A DNA stretch of 64,000 nucleotides. Source: Certhia americana. Taxonomy: Eukaryota; Chordata; Aves; Passeriformes; Certhiidae. This document shows, piece after piece, positions 28,201-43,200 of the stretch. Made by a program: the position numbers and the translations under genes. The DNA lies in contig CM031878.1 in NCBI GenBank assembly GCA_018697195.1, forward strand, positions 62,859,168-62,923,167. Reading direction: 5' to 3'. Each line of letters begins with the position of its first letter. Positions within the stretch are counted from its first letter, which is position 1. The notes beneath the pieces are model-generated. The model was not told the origin of the DNA. It worked only from the letters and a program-made list of their open reading frames with translations, and made no database searches.

Positions 28201-31200
28201 TGGGGTCAGTATAGCAAGATTGATGGAAATGTAAACTCAGTTCAGCTGCTAAGCACAATGTTATTTAGCAAAGAAGTAGACTGGTTTGTTATGCCACTGA
28301 TTAAATCCACTTAAAAGTATGCAATTTGCTGACCTCAAGGAGGATATATATTTGACATGAAAAAGGTTTAGAGAAGGGCATTAATCATCAGAGAGGCAGG
28401 AAACAAAGACAGAAGGAAAAAAGAAACAATGATGACAGTGAAGGGTCTTGAAGCCCTAGGAGTCTGAGGAAGAGCATGTAAGAAGAGACGCAGTTAACAG
28501 ATCCGCACAACCTCTTTCATAAAAACCATATGGCATTATATGGAAAGAATGAAAACAAAGATCATCTTCAATGAGAATGCAGCTAACCTATGTATTCTTT
28601 TGGTAAAAGTTATCATAAGTAAAAAAACTTACATGGTTTAACAGTGAATGGACAGGCGTATGAAAAAAGAAAAAAAAAAAAAAAAAAAAGAAGAAAAATC
28701 AAAAATCCTGAAGAGCTACTAAGAAGCAGGACAGCACTTCTCACTCAGGAACTCCCTAGGTAACAAATTACCATGAAGCTGAAGCAAGTTTCTATCAGTT
28801 TGTACTCTTCCATGGCTCTCTAGACACTTGTTACCTCATACCACTGTCAGCTACATATCAAACACAGAATAAAAATCACTTTTAAAGGATATTATGTCTT
28901 TCATTTAATTGCAAATAAGACAACTGCTGACCTAATTTTGTACATGAAAGGTACAGATTTCTTACACTACAATTTATCTGAATTACTCTCTACAACAAAG
29001 ACAAAACAAATCTCCAGAGCTGCCACCAGAGAAGAATTTTTCATGGAGGTATGAACGAAACAATCCACTTGTAAAATTTCTGTAGAACTGTTTTGGAGAG
29101 GCAACATTCACAACTGTATCTTAAACTTTAGCCAGACGTAGCAGGTTTTGTCTTTGGCAAACCATCTAAACTTGTATTTCAATGCAATTTTCTGCATTAC
29201 AATTACATCTCACTAAGTATCACAGTATTTGATTTAAAAAAAAAAAAATCTAAATGGGAATAGAAGGGAGAACCAGAGCTTTTGCCATTTTTCTTCTTTT
29301 TTCTTTTTTTTGGTAAGGAAGCAACAACCCTCCCTGAAGTAAGTATGCAAATCTTGAGCATATAGTAATTTTTAAAACAGAAAAAAACCTTTTCTTCAGT
29401 TTGATTTAGAAACTTCTGGTTTTTGTACCAGCACTAAACTATAAAGCCGTAAATGCATATAATGATCTACAACATATTTCCTATTGTTTATGACTGCAGT
29501 TTTTCAGTAAGTTTTCAGAACTGCATTTATCTTTCCATCTACACATCTTTTCCAGCATTTTCAACAACAGAGGCAATTTCTGAGTATTTTGCTGTCTTTA
29601 CATTTATTTATCAATAATGAACTCAAATATAGTCACTCTTTTATTTATTTCAGCTTTGGAGACACCTTTTCACAGATCATTATTTAATTGTGCCTAGAAA
29701 AAAATAGTCTATTTGCTTAAATTATGGTGCTGAACAAACTGAACACTACTGCAAATTCTCTACACTCATGAATGAGATGGCCATGGCTTTCAAATAGCTC
29801 TTTTTCTAGCAATACATTTTTTCAAAACAATATAATATTTTTACATTAGAGGATCATACAACTTGACTCCACTGCTCCACAGACTGAAACTGGAGCAAAT
29901 ACGAGTGGGACTGCAACATGGTCTTTATCTGAATTGAATTTTAGTAAGGACTAAGCACTTAAATTACAGCAAATAATTTAAAAGTCTAGCTATGGGGGTG
30001 GGGGGTGGGGGGAAGGACTACTTTTATACATCAAACCAATGTAATTATGTATATTTATGTTAATTGATTCCCAATACTGAAGAGTACATTTCACAACTTA
30101 CAATGAGTTCTTGAGAAAAAAAATCATTGCACCCTGCTTTTGGAGGCAACCTTCCAACTTCTCTATTGCCAAGTTCTATTGCCTCACAGTTTGTTCCATT
30201 ACCCAGGTTTTCACTGTGCAATGGGAAAGACACAGAATTGCGCTGTAATTGATTACTCTATATCACCCCTTAAACTGATATCAGAACCTTCTTGACCCAA
30301 ATAATCTCCTTAAATTCCATATTTTATACTACAATGCTGGAGACATCTAAATACCATAGGTGATTTTGAAAATTACTTCCTCATACAAGAGTTCTTATTG
30401 ATCCCCAAAAAAACACCAGTGACATTGATTTTGAAGCTTTTGGATTCCCACTACTGAGCCCAGCTTCACTTCCTTAAGGCTAGGCTAGGCTAGGATATTC
30501 CAGTTGGAAGTGACCTACATGAATCATGAAGTTAAACTGCCTGATCAATGCAGGACTAGCAAAAAACTAAAGCATGTTTTGGAGGGCAGTGACCAAATGC
30601 CTGCTGACTGACAGGCGTGGGGCATCAATCACCTCTCTGCAGAGCCTGTTCTAGTGTTCAAATACTTTCTCAATGAAGAAATGTTTCCTAATGTCAAGTC
30701 TGAACATCCCCTGGCACGGCTGTGAGCCCTTCCCATGTGTCCTCTCACTGAATCCCAGGGAGAAGAGATCAGTACCTCCCTCTCCACCTCCCTTCCCCAC
30801 GAAGAGCAGTGAGGTCACACCTCAGCCTCCTTTTCTCCAACCTGGAAAAACCCAGTCTCCTCAGCTGCCCCACACAGGACAGCCCTTCCAGCCTTTCCAC
30901 CAGCTCCACTGGCCCTCCTCTGGGTGCATCCCAGTGCCTTCACATCCTTCCTAAAGTGTCAGATCCAGAACTACTCTCACTGAATACAGCAGCACAATCC
31001 CCTCAGGTGACTGTCTGGCTGTGCTGTGTTTGATGCACACCAGGATGACACCTGTCACCCTGCTGACAGATGTGGAGCCCACCCTTCACCATCACCTCAG
31101 GTCCCTTTCTGCAGGGTTGCTCTCCAGCCACTCCACTCCCAATTTAGACTTTTAAATATTCCTATCTACAAAGCGATTTTTATGCAAACTGCTGCCACTA

Positions 31201-34200
31201 AACTAGGATAGCTCTGATGGTTAGTTCTGTCCCCAGAAGCACTCTCAGAAATTTAGTGGGTGACCAGCCTTATCATCACTCTGAAAATCAAGAGATGCAA
31301 ACACAGTGGTCTCAGTTAACACAAGTTTTACAGGACCAAAATCACAAACATAGACAGAAACAAGATAGGATCTTCATGTTCAATCTCAAAGGTCTTGCCC
31401 CTTTTATGTCTTGCAAGATTGTTACATCAATGTGTTTCTTCAACAAATAAAATCACTTACTCCTTTCTCCACTCAAGCAGTTTCTGAGAAGAAGATAAGA
31501 AGTTTCTCCAATTATTACTTTAAAAATTAATGATTTCAAATAATAAATAGTTTTCTAATGGGAAAAAGCCCCAAAATTACTGGTGTATATTTAAAGAGTT
31601 CAAATTTACAGAATACCACATCTAAACTTCTAAGTTAACAATTAGTTCACCGAAGTTATTAGCCTAATTTTAAGTAAGTAATGTAGCATAAAAATAGCAA
31701 AAATTAATGTTCTATCTTTTGAACTGCTATCAGATACTTATATCTGGTGATATTAAGCACCTCTAACCAATTCTCTGTCCTGTGCCCGCTGGTCTGTGAG
31801 GAAAGCACATCCTGGGGCTGCATGTCTATGTTAAGAGGAAACAGTGTGTCCAAGCTGCTCCCACACTCCATAAGAAGCCACCACGATCACTTTGCACTCT
31901 TTGGGGTTTCCTGCTCTACACAGAAGAACAACTCTACCCCTTCCAAGCAAAAGCACTGGTAGTATATATGTGTTGAAATACATAGAGTAGAGCATTAATT
32001 TTAAATATACACAGCCTGCTGATCTCTGTAACTAAGACAGACCAGTTCAGCCAGTGTTACTTGTTTTGTCTTAACAGTATGAGTTTCAGTCAAAACTAAG
32101 CTTAAAAAACATCCTACTAAAAGCTTCCCTCATTGCAGCAACAACTACAGGCAACACATGCCATCAGGAAATGTAGTTGTATAATAACAATTTTAAAGAC
32201 ATCTCAGAATGAATGCACCAGCCACCTAGTAAGTATTTTCTGACCACCTGGCTATTACAAAGAATAGTAGTACAATAATTTGATTTCATTGAAGATTTTT
32301 AACAGCTCCCTTATTTATCATAGATGTGAGCTTATGCTGCTGTGAAACTTCAGTATGTACCACAGAAGTCACATCAATTCTGAAGAATTAAAACACCTGA
32401 GTTGCAGGGAAAACATTCTTCTAGCAGAAGCTATGTGGTATATTGTGATAGGTGTACACTTAATATTTCTAGGCTCCTCTAAATCACAACATTGTCAGGG
32501 AACACAAGCCTAGAGAAAGCTGGTGGAATTTTTTTTTATATGCTGCTGTAGAAGCATAAAATGAAATTATTATATTAAATACTTAGAATCAATGTATTTT
32601 CCCATTACTATCTATTTCAGATGCACTATGTCACGTAAGAGTGCTGCGACATATTTTCTACATTCAATCAGTAATGAAATAGGAATAAGACTACAATAAA
32701 CACCTGAAATTAATGTATTTACACAAAAACTGTAATTTTTTCGAAAGAGTATATTGTATTAAAACTCACTATGAACCTCCCAAAGCTACACTACCTGTTG
32801 TAACTTGCAATATTTACTGATACATGAGCAACTGTTTTACACTTAAACATCTAACACCAAAATTAGCTACAAAAACGGATGCTAAATTTCATTAATGCAT
32901 TTCAACTTTTTAAAAAACTCTTAATGAACAGAGTAAACTATTGTTTCATGTAATCATTATTTCCTTATTTATATAGCAGTAAATAATGCTTAATCAAAAT
33001 ATTAAAAGACGAAAATATTTCAACCCGCCACAGACACATTGAACTGCACTTAACAGAGATGCACAATCCGGCAGAAACAAAAATAATTGTGCAAACAGCA
33101 AACTGAAGTGGAAGCAGTTACTGGTCTAACCAAATGAGATCCAAAATGTAATAAAATATCACACTTGACACTAACATTTGTCCTACACTCTCCATTTTGT
33201 ATTCTTAACACGTGACTCATTAAATTATTTTAGAAGATTTGTGACTTCTTTAGTGAAACCATGCTTTTTCCATCTGGCACAAATTTTGGCTTTATGTGTT
33301 TTTCTACAACAACATCAACATGCCACATTCTAATCACCTTGTTACTCAGCATCAATAATTAGCACAGCTCTATAAACTCAGACTTGTATACACACTCTGA
33401 GACTGTTACTTTGAACTGTTGTTGTAAGATGTTTACACTGTATTTTCTCAATATCACACACCCAGAACACTTCACAGGGCTGTCCATTTCATTAGAGAAG
33501 ATAACATAATTAGCTTTTGTCTTATATTTTGTTCCAAAGACCCTTGCATTTCCTATGACTCCAATGCCCGAGTTCTGCAAAGGACATGTTCTGCACTCCC
33601 ACTATACATAACTTGTGGAGTTTTGTTAAAACTTTTCAATCCAAAAGAAACTGTTCTATCCAATCAGTCCACAGAATCCCAAAAACTGAAGCATGCCTCA
33701 TTAAAGAGGCACTGGACTAGTTCAGCTTGCTGAATTCATCCTCTCTCAGTCTGTTATCTCCCACCACACATTAAAAAAACGTAAGAATGAGTGTCTGGGA
33801 AAAAAGGGGCAGAAAACTGTAATGCCAATGACTAACATAGACTAACATGACTGCCTGATACCTGGAGCCTCCACGCCCAAGAAAAACCAACCAGACTGCA
33901 TTTGTGATTCCCATGGAAATCACTGGACCAGAAAGGAGCAGCTATGCTTGACTTACTGGGGTAAGGGCTAGAACAAACAAAACACATCAGTCTTTTCTGA
34001 TTGAGCCATCAGACACTGGTGGCCATAACAAGGCAGTCCAACTCAACCCAAGGTGGAAGAGGCAGCTTCCCTCTGCAACACAGCTGATCCACAGCTTCCC
34101 TTGGTGCACAAGCAGAAGTAGTGCTAGCAGATGATTCCCCAGAACAGCTTCCAGGACCCAGTCTCAGACACTTTCACCTTCCTCCAGATCTGGACATAAT

Positions 34201-37200
34201 AAAACGTCTTCCATAATGAAGCTCCTGCATTCCTTCAGAAACCAATTCCCTTTTTCCCACTAGAAAAAACAATCCAAAAATTCCCACCACATGCTTGATT
34301 AACTAAACACTAAAAAACACTAAACAAACCTAAAACAAACACTAAACACTAAAAAATCCTGTAACTAACCATTATCATTATTCAGTCCTTAACACTTATT
34401 ATTCTTTCCAATGGTCCTCCTAGAATACGAAATATTTTAAACCAGAAATATTCTGAACCAGAATATGAAAACACCTGTAACCCTGCATTAGGGCCCCATT
34501 GATTCAAAGTGACTGCCCACTTTGCTGGTGCTAAGTAGAACACACAGAAATTCAAGTTTCCCTGAGAATACTTCCTGATTCCAGAAAATAATAACATCGC
34601 TTTCCACTGTACAAAATTTGCCAGCCTTTACCCTTATCAGTTAATATTCTCTACTGTCTGTGTTTAGCCCAGATCTTAATATCACTTTTAATTACTCAAC
34701 CAGAAAACTGGGGAGCAATTCTCTTCACAAGTTGAAAAACCAGTTGTACCTCCTTCATGAGTAGCTCTAATGAACCCACTCCCTCACCAGAAAGTGGCTT
34801 TGCTGTTCCAAAACAAAGCAGAAAAGGTCACCACATTTCAAAATCACTACTCTTGCAAAACAGAGGCATTTCTCAGACACTACTTTGTGTGACTTTCATT
34901 CTTTTCCTGGGGACCAGCTTGTACAGGTGCTGCATGAATTTACACATACCCGCCAGGGTAAAGCTAAAACTGTCTTAAGGGGCAGTTGTCCCCTTTGGTT
35001 CCAGCGAAGTGAGGCCTGTCAATGTCTTACAGACTTAACTACCAGAGGAACAGACTCTATTTAGAACATTTTACATAAATGAACCTGGATGGGCTATTTT
35101 AACACATTATTTGCAAGAGCTGGTGTCAAAAGATTTTCATTTTTTTTGTTTAACAAAATGGTCTTCAGCTTACTTCCAATATTTCATTATGCCCTTCAAC
35201 TGCTCTGGTAATCACTGTTTCTTCTCTTGTTTTCAATAATTCTTGAAATCCTTAAAAACTGAGCCAGTTTGTACAGTAACAAAAGTAATATATCTTAACA
35301 GCACATAAGCTTAGCTTACTGACTAAAGAATACCCTGGAATAATGAAGCATTGTAATTTTAAGACTTCACCAACTTTTCCCTTCACCAGTGAAAAAGTTT
35401 GGCAACTTAAAAGCTCAGAAATACCATAGCTTAAAAAAGTTCAAGTGGCTCAGCTGACCTGCAGCTGATAAACAAATGTGGTAGCTCATCAAATGCACAA
35501 GTATTTGTAAACAGGAACAGGGATGCAGCAGGAGAGAAGCAATTCTGCAATATCTCCCAAATGTTTTTTGGGAGAAAAACATTTTTATGGGCATCAGTTT
35601 GTCAAAACAGTCTTACAGTAAGATTTTAGCAGAAATGAAATTAAGTATGAATTATAATAAGAAGGTCAAAGAAAACCACAGGAGGTAAGTGTCTTAAAAA
35701 CAGTTTATGTTTGCCATCTATCTGAAGAAACATTAGTTCAGTTAATCAAAACCACATCAAAATATCACAGCTGCTGACAGCCAAAACTCCTTTATTCCAA
35801 TGAGAAAGTTTGATGCTTCAGGAATAGAGAATGACCAGACTGGTAACAGGAAGAGAGGAAAAAACAGTCTAAAAATAACATACTAAGATCCAAATATCCT
35901 ATTACATTTTCCATGATACATACTACATATTCCAATGTTAAACAGTTACTTGAGAATAAACCAAATAATCAAACTAAGTTACATAAAGAAAATATGAAAC
36001 TATATGAAATTAACATCATAGTATGCATTTTTATTTTTTAAGTGTTTATGAATTTCAGGAAAAGAAAAAGAACAGTAGAAGTTCAACAGTGTAATTTCTT
36101 ATCCCCTGCTGTTTTGTCCAAATTTGAGACAGATTGGGAAAGAAACAATCTCTCCTCATTGAGAGCTACTATAATTACACTACAACAGAACCAGGAACAT
36201 TAACTGTTATTTAGACACCCATACAAATCCTTAGGATGGATCTTGGAATTACACTTACATACTGCTATTCAGCTAATTTTCATTAAAGAAAGAAAAGAAA
36301 ATCTTAAGAGGACATGTAAGAAAAACTGTTAGCAAGATATTTCAATTCATAATAGAACAAAGGCTCTCTTTTATCACATCATTCAAGCACAATTCAACAT
36401 GAATCAAAATCCATGCAGATTGAACACATCAGTCCCTTAAAAAATATTTCGGTGTGCAAATGACTTATTTCCTCTTTTAGATGAGGTTGACAAAGTTTTG
36501 ATGAGTTACACTATCAAGAACTGATGCTGATGCCACTGTAGCAACAATAATAATTCACAGGCAAGTAGGCTGCAGCTACAATGCAGGTGAGACCAGAGTC
36601 CATCTGATCAATTTTAGACTTCAAAAACATCCACTGAAGGAATAAGACAAGAACTTGAAAGAATCACCATTTACATTTTATGAATTTTTAAGAGATTATA
36701 TCAAGCATACATGATGACAATCAGCCTGGCTTACTTAAGATACTAAATAAGATTTTACATTGCAATTAAGTAGCTAAAAATAAAAAAATTACCTTGTTTC
36801 ATTGTAAAAGTTTTAGCAGGTTTGAAAAGGCAATAATAAACACATGAAATCAAGTTAATCATACCTTTAGCCACAGCTTCTTTATACTTCTCCTTGGCAG
36901 AATTTACTTCTTTTATTAGTTGCCTATAACTAGATTTAAGTTTCTCTAGTTCTGTTTTTGTGACCTTTAAGAAAAGAGAAATATAAAAAAGCATTAAAAA
37001 TACTTATTCTCAAAACATTAAAAAACATAGCATCAGTAAAATAGAATTAACAGTACTTATCATAAAAAATAAGGATGCTACACTTTCCACTGTCTTGAGA
37101 AGATCTTAATAGGATATTACATGCAACTACACAGTGCAAGTTACATGTTGCAAAATCAAAATCAATAAATGCATGGATAAATAAGAGGCCTAAACCACAA

Positions 37201-40200
37201 ATCCCCATTCACATCAGTGTAATTAAAAATATATTCAGAAAAACAAAGTTAATCATCAACAATATTCCAATTCAATTACAAGGCAAAAAAAGCATCAAAA
37301 AGATGCTTAATAAATCGTACTGGCTTAAAATGTCCTATGCATAGGAAGGAATTTCTTTAGCACCTAAAAAAAAAGCAGAATTTTTAGACATTACACTTCA
37401 TACACATGACTAAGGAACGGAAACTTGGCATGAAATAATCTATCAATTGTAAAACTTAAAGCCTTAAAAAGAAAAACCAAACCAACAAAGCCCAAAACAA
37501 AAAATCCCAAGCAAAAACCCAACTATAGAAGCATCCAACCAAATAAAACACCTTTACCATGAAACAGAGCACTGAACATAGTATTTTTCGTCACAAAATT
37601 AAAATAAAGTTTTCTCTTTTACTCCCAGCATTCATACAGTGTGTGACAAAACTAGTGCACTGTTCAGAAATAATCCTGAATCATGAACTTGCAAACAAAA
37701 GCCAGTGACAAACCAGCCATCACAACGCCAAAACAAGCTTTTCAATTGAAAAGAAAAAAATTCAGAGAATTCTGGGGGAAAAAAAATTTAAAAATCCAAA
37801 ATTATACACTTCAATTGGAAAATTATGGAAGAGAAATAAATTATTAACTAATTTGATTGGAAGTGCTCCTCTCAGTGAATGTGGAGAAAAAGAAGTTCAT
37901 TCTACTGAAAAACTGTTCCGCTTGAGGCTTGCAGGAAGAAGGCTGGAGTTCACAATTTTCCCTTTTTTCTTCAGGAGGCAAGGCCCACACTACTTTCTCC
38001 CCCCAGAACATCTGAAAACTTAATGAAATTCATTAAAGATCCAACAAAGTGCTGTCTATAGCTACTATTTTTCAGCCAACTGTGAAAAATTTTATTTGAT
38101 GGCAGAACTTTTTCTCCACATCAATCATATACACTCATCTCATTTCTACACTCTGCAAATCATGTATAACTGCTGTTATTATACACCAATAGAGAAATAA
38201 CTTTATGACAAATTTGTATTATAAAGACATCATGACAATGATGAGAAAAAGAGAGAAAAAGATGCAATTAGGACGTAGTGATCACAGTTGAGACTTAAGT
38301 AACAAACTGCTTCTCTAATAGAAAACTGAAAAATAAAAGAGGGCACTAGCATTATGAAACCTTTATAATAATTGCATTATGATTCTTAGATTGTGTTTTT
38401 CCAACAAATAAAATCAACACCAAGAACATGTCTGTTCCCATAGAACACTTAAGGAACAAAGATGGTCAATTACTTTAAACTCAGTTTTTATTTCAAAAGG
38501 TCTTACCCACCCAATTAGCACAGTACTCTACTTTTTCCCCCTCAAATTTCATGAAGAAAATTATTCAACATCTTAATGGAAACTGAAATAAATCTACAAG
38601 ATGCAGGTCCTATTACATTTGTGCAAAAGCCATGTTATTTCACTGTTCTTTAGAATCTTCCCCTTAAGATTCCTCACTGTAGATGTGTCTAGAATAAGAA
38701 AGGATGACATACATGTGTTTCACCTAAACACATTTTTATGCCAGGTTATCCTAAAAATAGGATAAGGAGGTGCACAGACACTGATGTCACAAATTTGCAT
38801 AGTGTTCTGGGATATAATCGGCATTTTACTTCTGTGCATAACAAAAGCAGAAATAATACCACAAAACATTAAGAAGTATTTTCAATTTCAGGGAATCATT
38901 CTTAAAGTGCTCAAGGTACACAAAACCTTGAACAATATCAGCTAACAATAGGAGAACACTATTCAAATACTTCTTTGCAAAATCAGGAAAGCTCAAAAAG
39001 GAAACAAACCCAAAAAAACTCAAACAATGCAAGCTTAATCAGCAGGATGCAAAATACTTCCAATGGCCATGCAAAATGATTATTACATACCAATATGGTA
39101 TGTAATAAACATTTTGCAAGTGCTCAATATGCACTATAGTTTTTTTGAAAAGTCTAATTTTAAAAGACATTTTTATTAGAGGTTTTATTAGAGTTTGGCC
39201 TATTAACAGAAAAAACATTGCACAGTCTCTTTTCAAAGTATACCTGTGATTCCAGCAGTCTTACTTCATTGAAAAGAGCCTCTCTTTCTTATCATTCTTT
39301 TTCTCTTTCTGCAATTCTCTATAACTTCTATTATTTCCAACACATGCTACCAGTTTTTCCTCTTCTTCCATCCCAACTTTTTTGAGATACACCAATTTGT
39401 AAGCAGCAGCAAGTGATTATTTGGCTTGAAATTTTATCAGATAATGACAGACCATGGATCAAAAGAGATGTCCCCATAATCCCTGCTTGGAGAAGATGCC
39501 AAGATTCTAGCATAATATATTATGGAAGCAAGCCTATTAAAGCCAAGGTATTTAACTTAAAATAGTCTTAGTTTAAATAGCTATTCTTAGCTCCAAGTTC
39601 TTCTCATAACTGGCCCAAAATCTTTTACTCATCAATCTGTGACAGTGTTACTGCTGTATTTAGATGTTACATTTCAATTACATTATTCCAAATTCTCTGT
39701 TGGAATAAAGAAGAAACAGTGCTTTTCCTTCTCTCCACAGACCTTTCAGATTATTGCTCTGATTTTTGATATATGTAGCTAAATTTCTCCCAGAGCATGA
39801 AACTGTGATTTCTGTCAGCTTTACTGACAAGATACAGCACTTTGAACACAAGGATAATGGATATGTCACAGAAAACACTCTGAAGAGTTTCACCTGCAGT
39901 CTCAATGTTTGATGTCCACTTGCTTTATATTTTAGAGTAGGGACTAGAACCCCGTCCCCATCCAAAAGAGTCTGGACTGCCAAGAGCATTCATTAACAAA
40001 TGTTTACAGTGCCCTGGTTCAGTGAATGTCTAGAGTGGAATTAGAAGAAGAAAATAGATGGAATAGGGAAGTGTCACACAAGAATTATACTCTACTAGAA
40101 GAGCATTTCCAGTGCTGCCTGTCCATGGAAATTCATATGGAAGAAACTTTTCCATCTTTGCCTTATCAGCTAGCAGGAAAGAAAAACTGTAGAAAATTAT

Positions 40201-43200
40201 TAAAATTCAGACTAAGCATTCTATGTATCATCCACTGCACTTTTACCACAGCATGAAAAACAAAAAAATCCACTCTCAATTTAATATTTTTAAGCATAGA
40301 GAATTATAATCAATTTATCAAGCACAGATGAATAAAATACCTTGTACATCTCTGCTTCAATTTGTTGATGAACACCTACAAAACTCTTCTTAACTTGCTG
40401 CTTATCTTTGATCATCATTGTAAGCCTATGCAAGGGCCCAGAATTAAGATCCTCTGCATGCGTCTTCATTATTTTGCTCAGCTGTTCTGTTTGCTGTACC
40501 ACGAGCAACCAAGACTATAAAAAAGTCAGAACAGAAAAGCACTTATTTATTTCAGCTCACAAATAACCAAACAATTAATAAGAACTGTGGGAAAAGAGCC
40601 ATCATTGTTTAAAAAAAATTCAGTAAAAGAACTAATTTTAAGCTTACCCAAATGCATTTGAGAACCTCCTGCAACAGCAAAGTCATGCCTCAATCTTACT
40701 CATAAAATCATAAAAAAGTACCAGAGATAAAAAAATACAGCATTGAATGTTCACCCTTCAGCACTGTCCTAGTATTTCTGAACACTAAAGAAAGCACTGC
40801 AGCCTTTTTTTTTTTTTTAAATATAGCCCAAACACCACTGAGAACCATCTTCCTACATCCTTTGTCCTCCAGTTTCCCCCCACAGTTGCTCTGCCCAAGT
40901 TGACTTCCATCTTTGTCTGAATAACTGACAGCAATATGCATTTGAGGGGTGGTAGTTCTAGAGGACATCATTACATCAGCTGCTTCACACAGCAGCATCA
41001 GTCAGGCCACCAGTACCAAAAGCACAGACAAAACACTCATCTGCCAGTGTAACCCAGTATGCTTCTGTACCCTTGCTTTACTAGCTTTCTTGAACATTCA
41101 GTCAGTTTTCAGAGCTTAATGTGCTGTGTGTGGCTTTGAATAAGATACATATCTACAGATACCACAGACACACGTGAAATTAAACTTCAGTTCAAATAAA
41201 AGCCTTGGTTACCCTCAAGATTGCTGTCACACATTGCATTCTTTAAAGATAACTCCCTGACAATGAATGTGCTATAGCTAAGATTTCAGAGTGGCTACAT
41301 ACCACAGAATTATAAGGTTTTGAAGGCAGCTAGCAGATGAGTTTTATTAGCACTTATCTTACTGTTACCAAATGAGAAATCAGTCCGAGATAAGAACTTT
41401 AAAAAACTAATTTGTTTGTTAGTTTTGGGTTTTCTTTATATCCTGTATACAAACATATATAACTAATACTTCCATTTCTACATGCCAATGCTGCAACAGA
41501 AACTGGATTCTATAGAGCAAAACAGAAGAAAATTGACTCCTCTATACAGTGGACTATCTTTAATACTGCCTCCAGCTTGTAAACATCCCACAGATTGGCA
41601 CAGAACTATCTAGACTGCCTAAAGTGTGGTGTTATAAAACGTCAAGGCCTAAGGCTTCCCTGCTATGACTGAAGACCATTTCAGGAGGCATCGTGCAAAG
41701 GTGCATAGGATCAAACAGCATGTGTTCTCACCTGTGTGAGAACAGTGGGCCTTTGTGGTTACAGAATAGTTCATAAAAGTACTCTAGAGGTGAAAATGAA
41801 GTCAGAGTCATCCATTTTCCATAAGGCTGATTCATTACTGATGAGACAACTACTGTTATAATCCTGAAAAAATCACACCAAAAGCATTTTTTCACAGCAC
41901 AGGTATTCTAAGGAAATGCTTAGTTTACAATTCACTAAATGAGCTTAAATAAGCCAGAAACATAGCAATTACTTCCCTTTCTATTAAGAAAAAATCATTT
42001 GCATATTTCCCTGTTCCTCACATGACTCTTTCCATCACAAGAAGATGAAAGCAATGCTTCCACAGGGAAACAGCAGAAAAGCAGGATTTCTGTGCTTTTT
42101 ATGATTATATTTTATTATTTTAAATTACAAGATAGTAAAGTGAAAGCAGTTCAATAATAGAGATTTACATGGGACAAAAAAACTAGGTGGGAGCAGCAGA
42201 AGAGGAAAAGCATTTCCTTCCAGGAAAAATTACCACAATCCAAAAATGCAATATAATATATTATTATTTTATTTGTTTGGTTTAACACTATTTTTCACAC
42301 ATATACACACAAAAAAGAGTGGTCTGGAAGCTCTTAGAAACACCTCTTCTCTAGCATTACCAGTTCATGCTACCATGCCTTCCAGCAAGTTTATTGTCTC
42401 CACATGAAAAAAAAAACAAAACAGAAGACAGATTTTCCCAAACATTTTTTCTAAGTGCTCACTCCTACTGCACACTTAGAGATCAAAACAAAACAAACTA
42501 CCACAACAACAAAACCAAACAAACAAAACGCATCCAAAATTAAACAGCTTGCTATTGGGTTTTAATGCCACAAAATGCCAGACAATACAATACCAAACAC
42601 AGGTATTTTACGTCTTAGAAGATGTAAGAAATTAGATTCATGTCCCATAATATTGTAAAATATGTCCTATTCTTTGTAAAATGGCAGGAAGAGAGAAAAA
42701 AGCATCACAAAAGAGTAAAATAAATCAGAATGAGATTAGTAAATTAATCAATAATTCAGGTTTTTAACTGCCAAAACTAGTAAGATGATGTGTCACTACA
42801 CAACTTCAAAATCCAAGGTGTCAGTGAAATTTTATGGGAAGCCCATACAAGAAATCTGCCCATATGAATATTTTTGCTATTATATAAAAACATAGGAATC
42901 AGAGTTGCAACTTTGTGAAGAATTACACCTACTTAAGAGAAAAAAAAAAAAAAGGGGGAATGAAAATGATGCTCAAGGACATTGAGTGCCTCTGGTCAAA
43001 ATGAGACATGCATAACTGCTTTTCAAGCCAAAAAGAATATGGCTTAAGTCAGATCTCCAGATTTTTTTAATTTGTGTGTTCACAAGAAGTGTTCATGTTA
43101 TCAAAATGAACTGTCCTAAACTGAGATACCTAAGTGAAGTTATTGGTTGTTTATACTTCATAATGCCAAATACTCTGTGTCAATGAAAAAAAAGGCCAGT

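Larger units (their letters stand above)
25238..36864 (-). other. FER: FER intron between coding exons 4 and 3
   Basis: 11.6 kb. It contains the solo LTR with minisatellite (26.9-28.1 kb), the G-rich run (30.0 kb), the minus-strand CR1 (30.5-31.1 kb) and an A/C-rich tract (34.3 kb). The rest is unremarkable AT-rich sequence. Confidence 0.85.

Noticed and set aside
28664..28697. Poly-A run as the tail of a processed pseudogene
   Set aside because: No coding or exon-like sequence precedes it on either strand, and no flanking duplication was seen.
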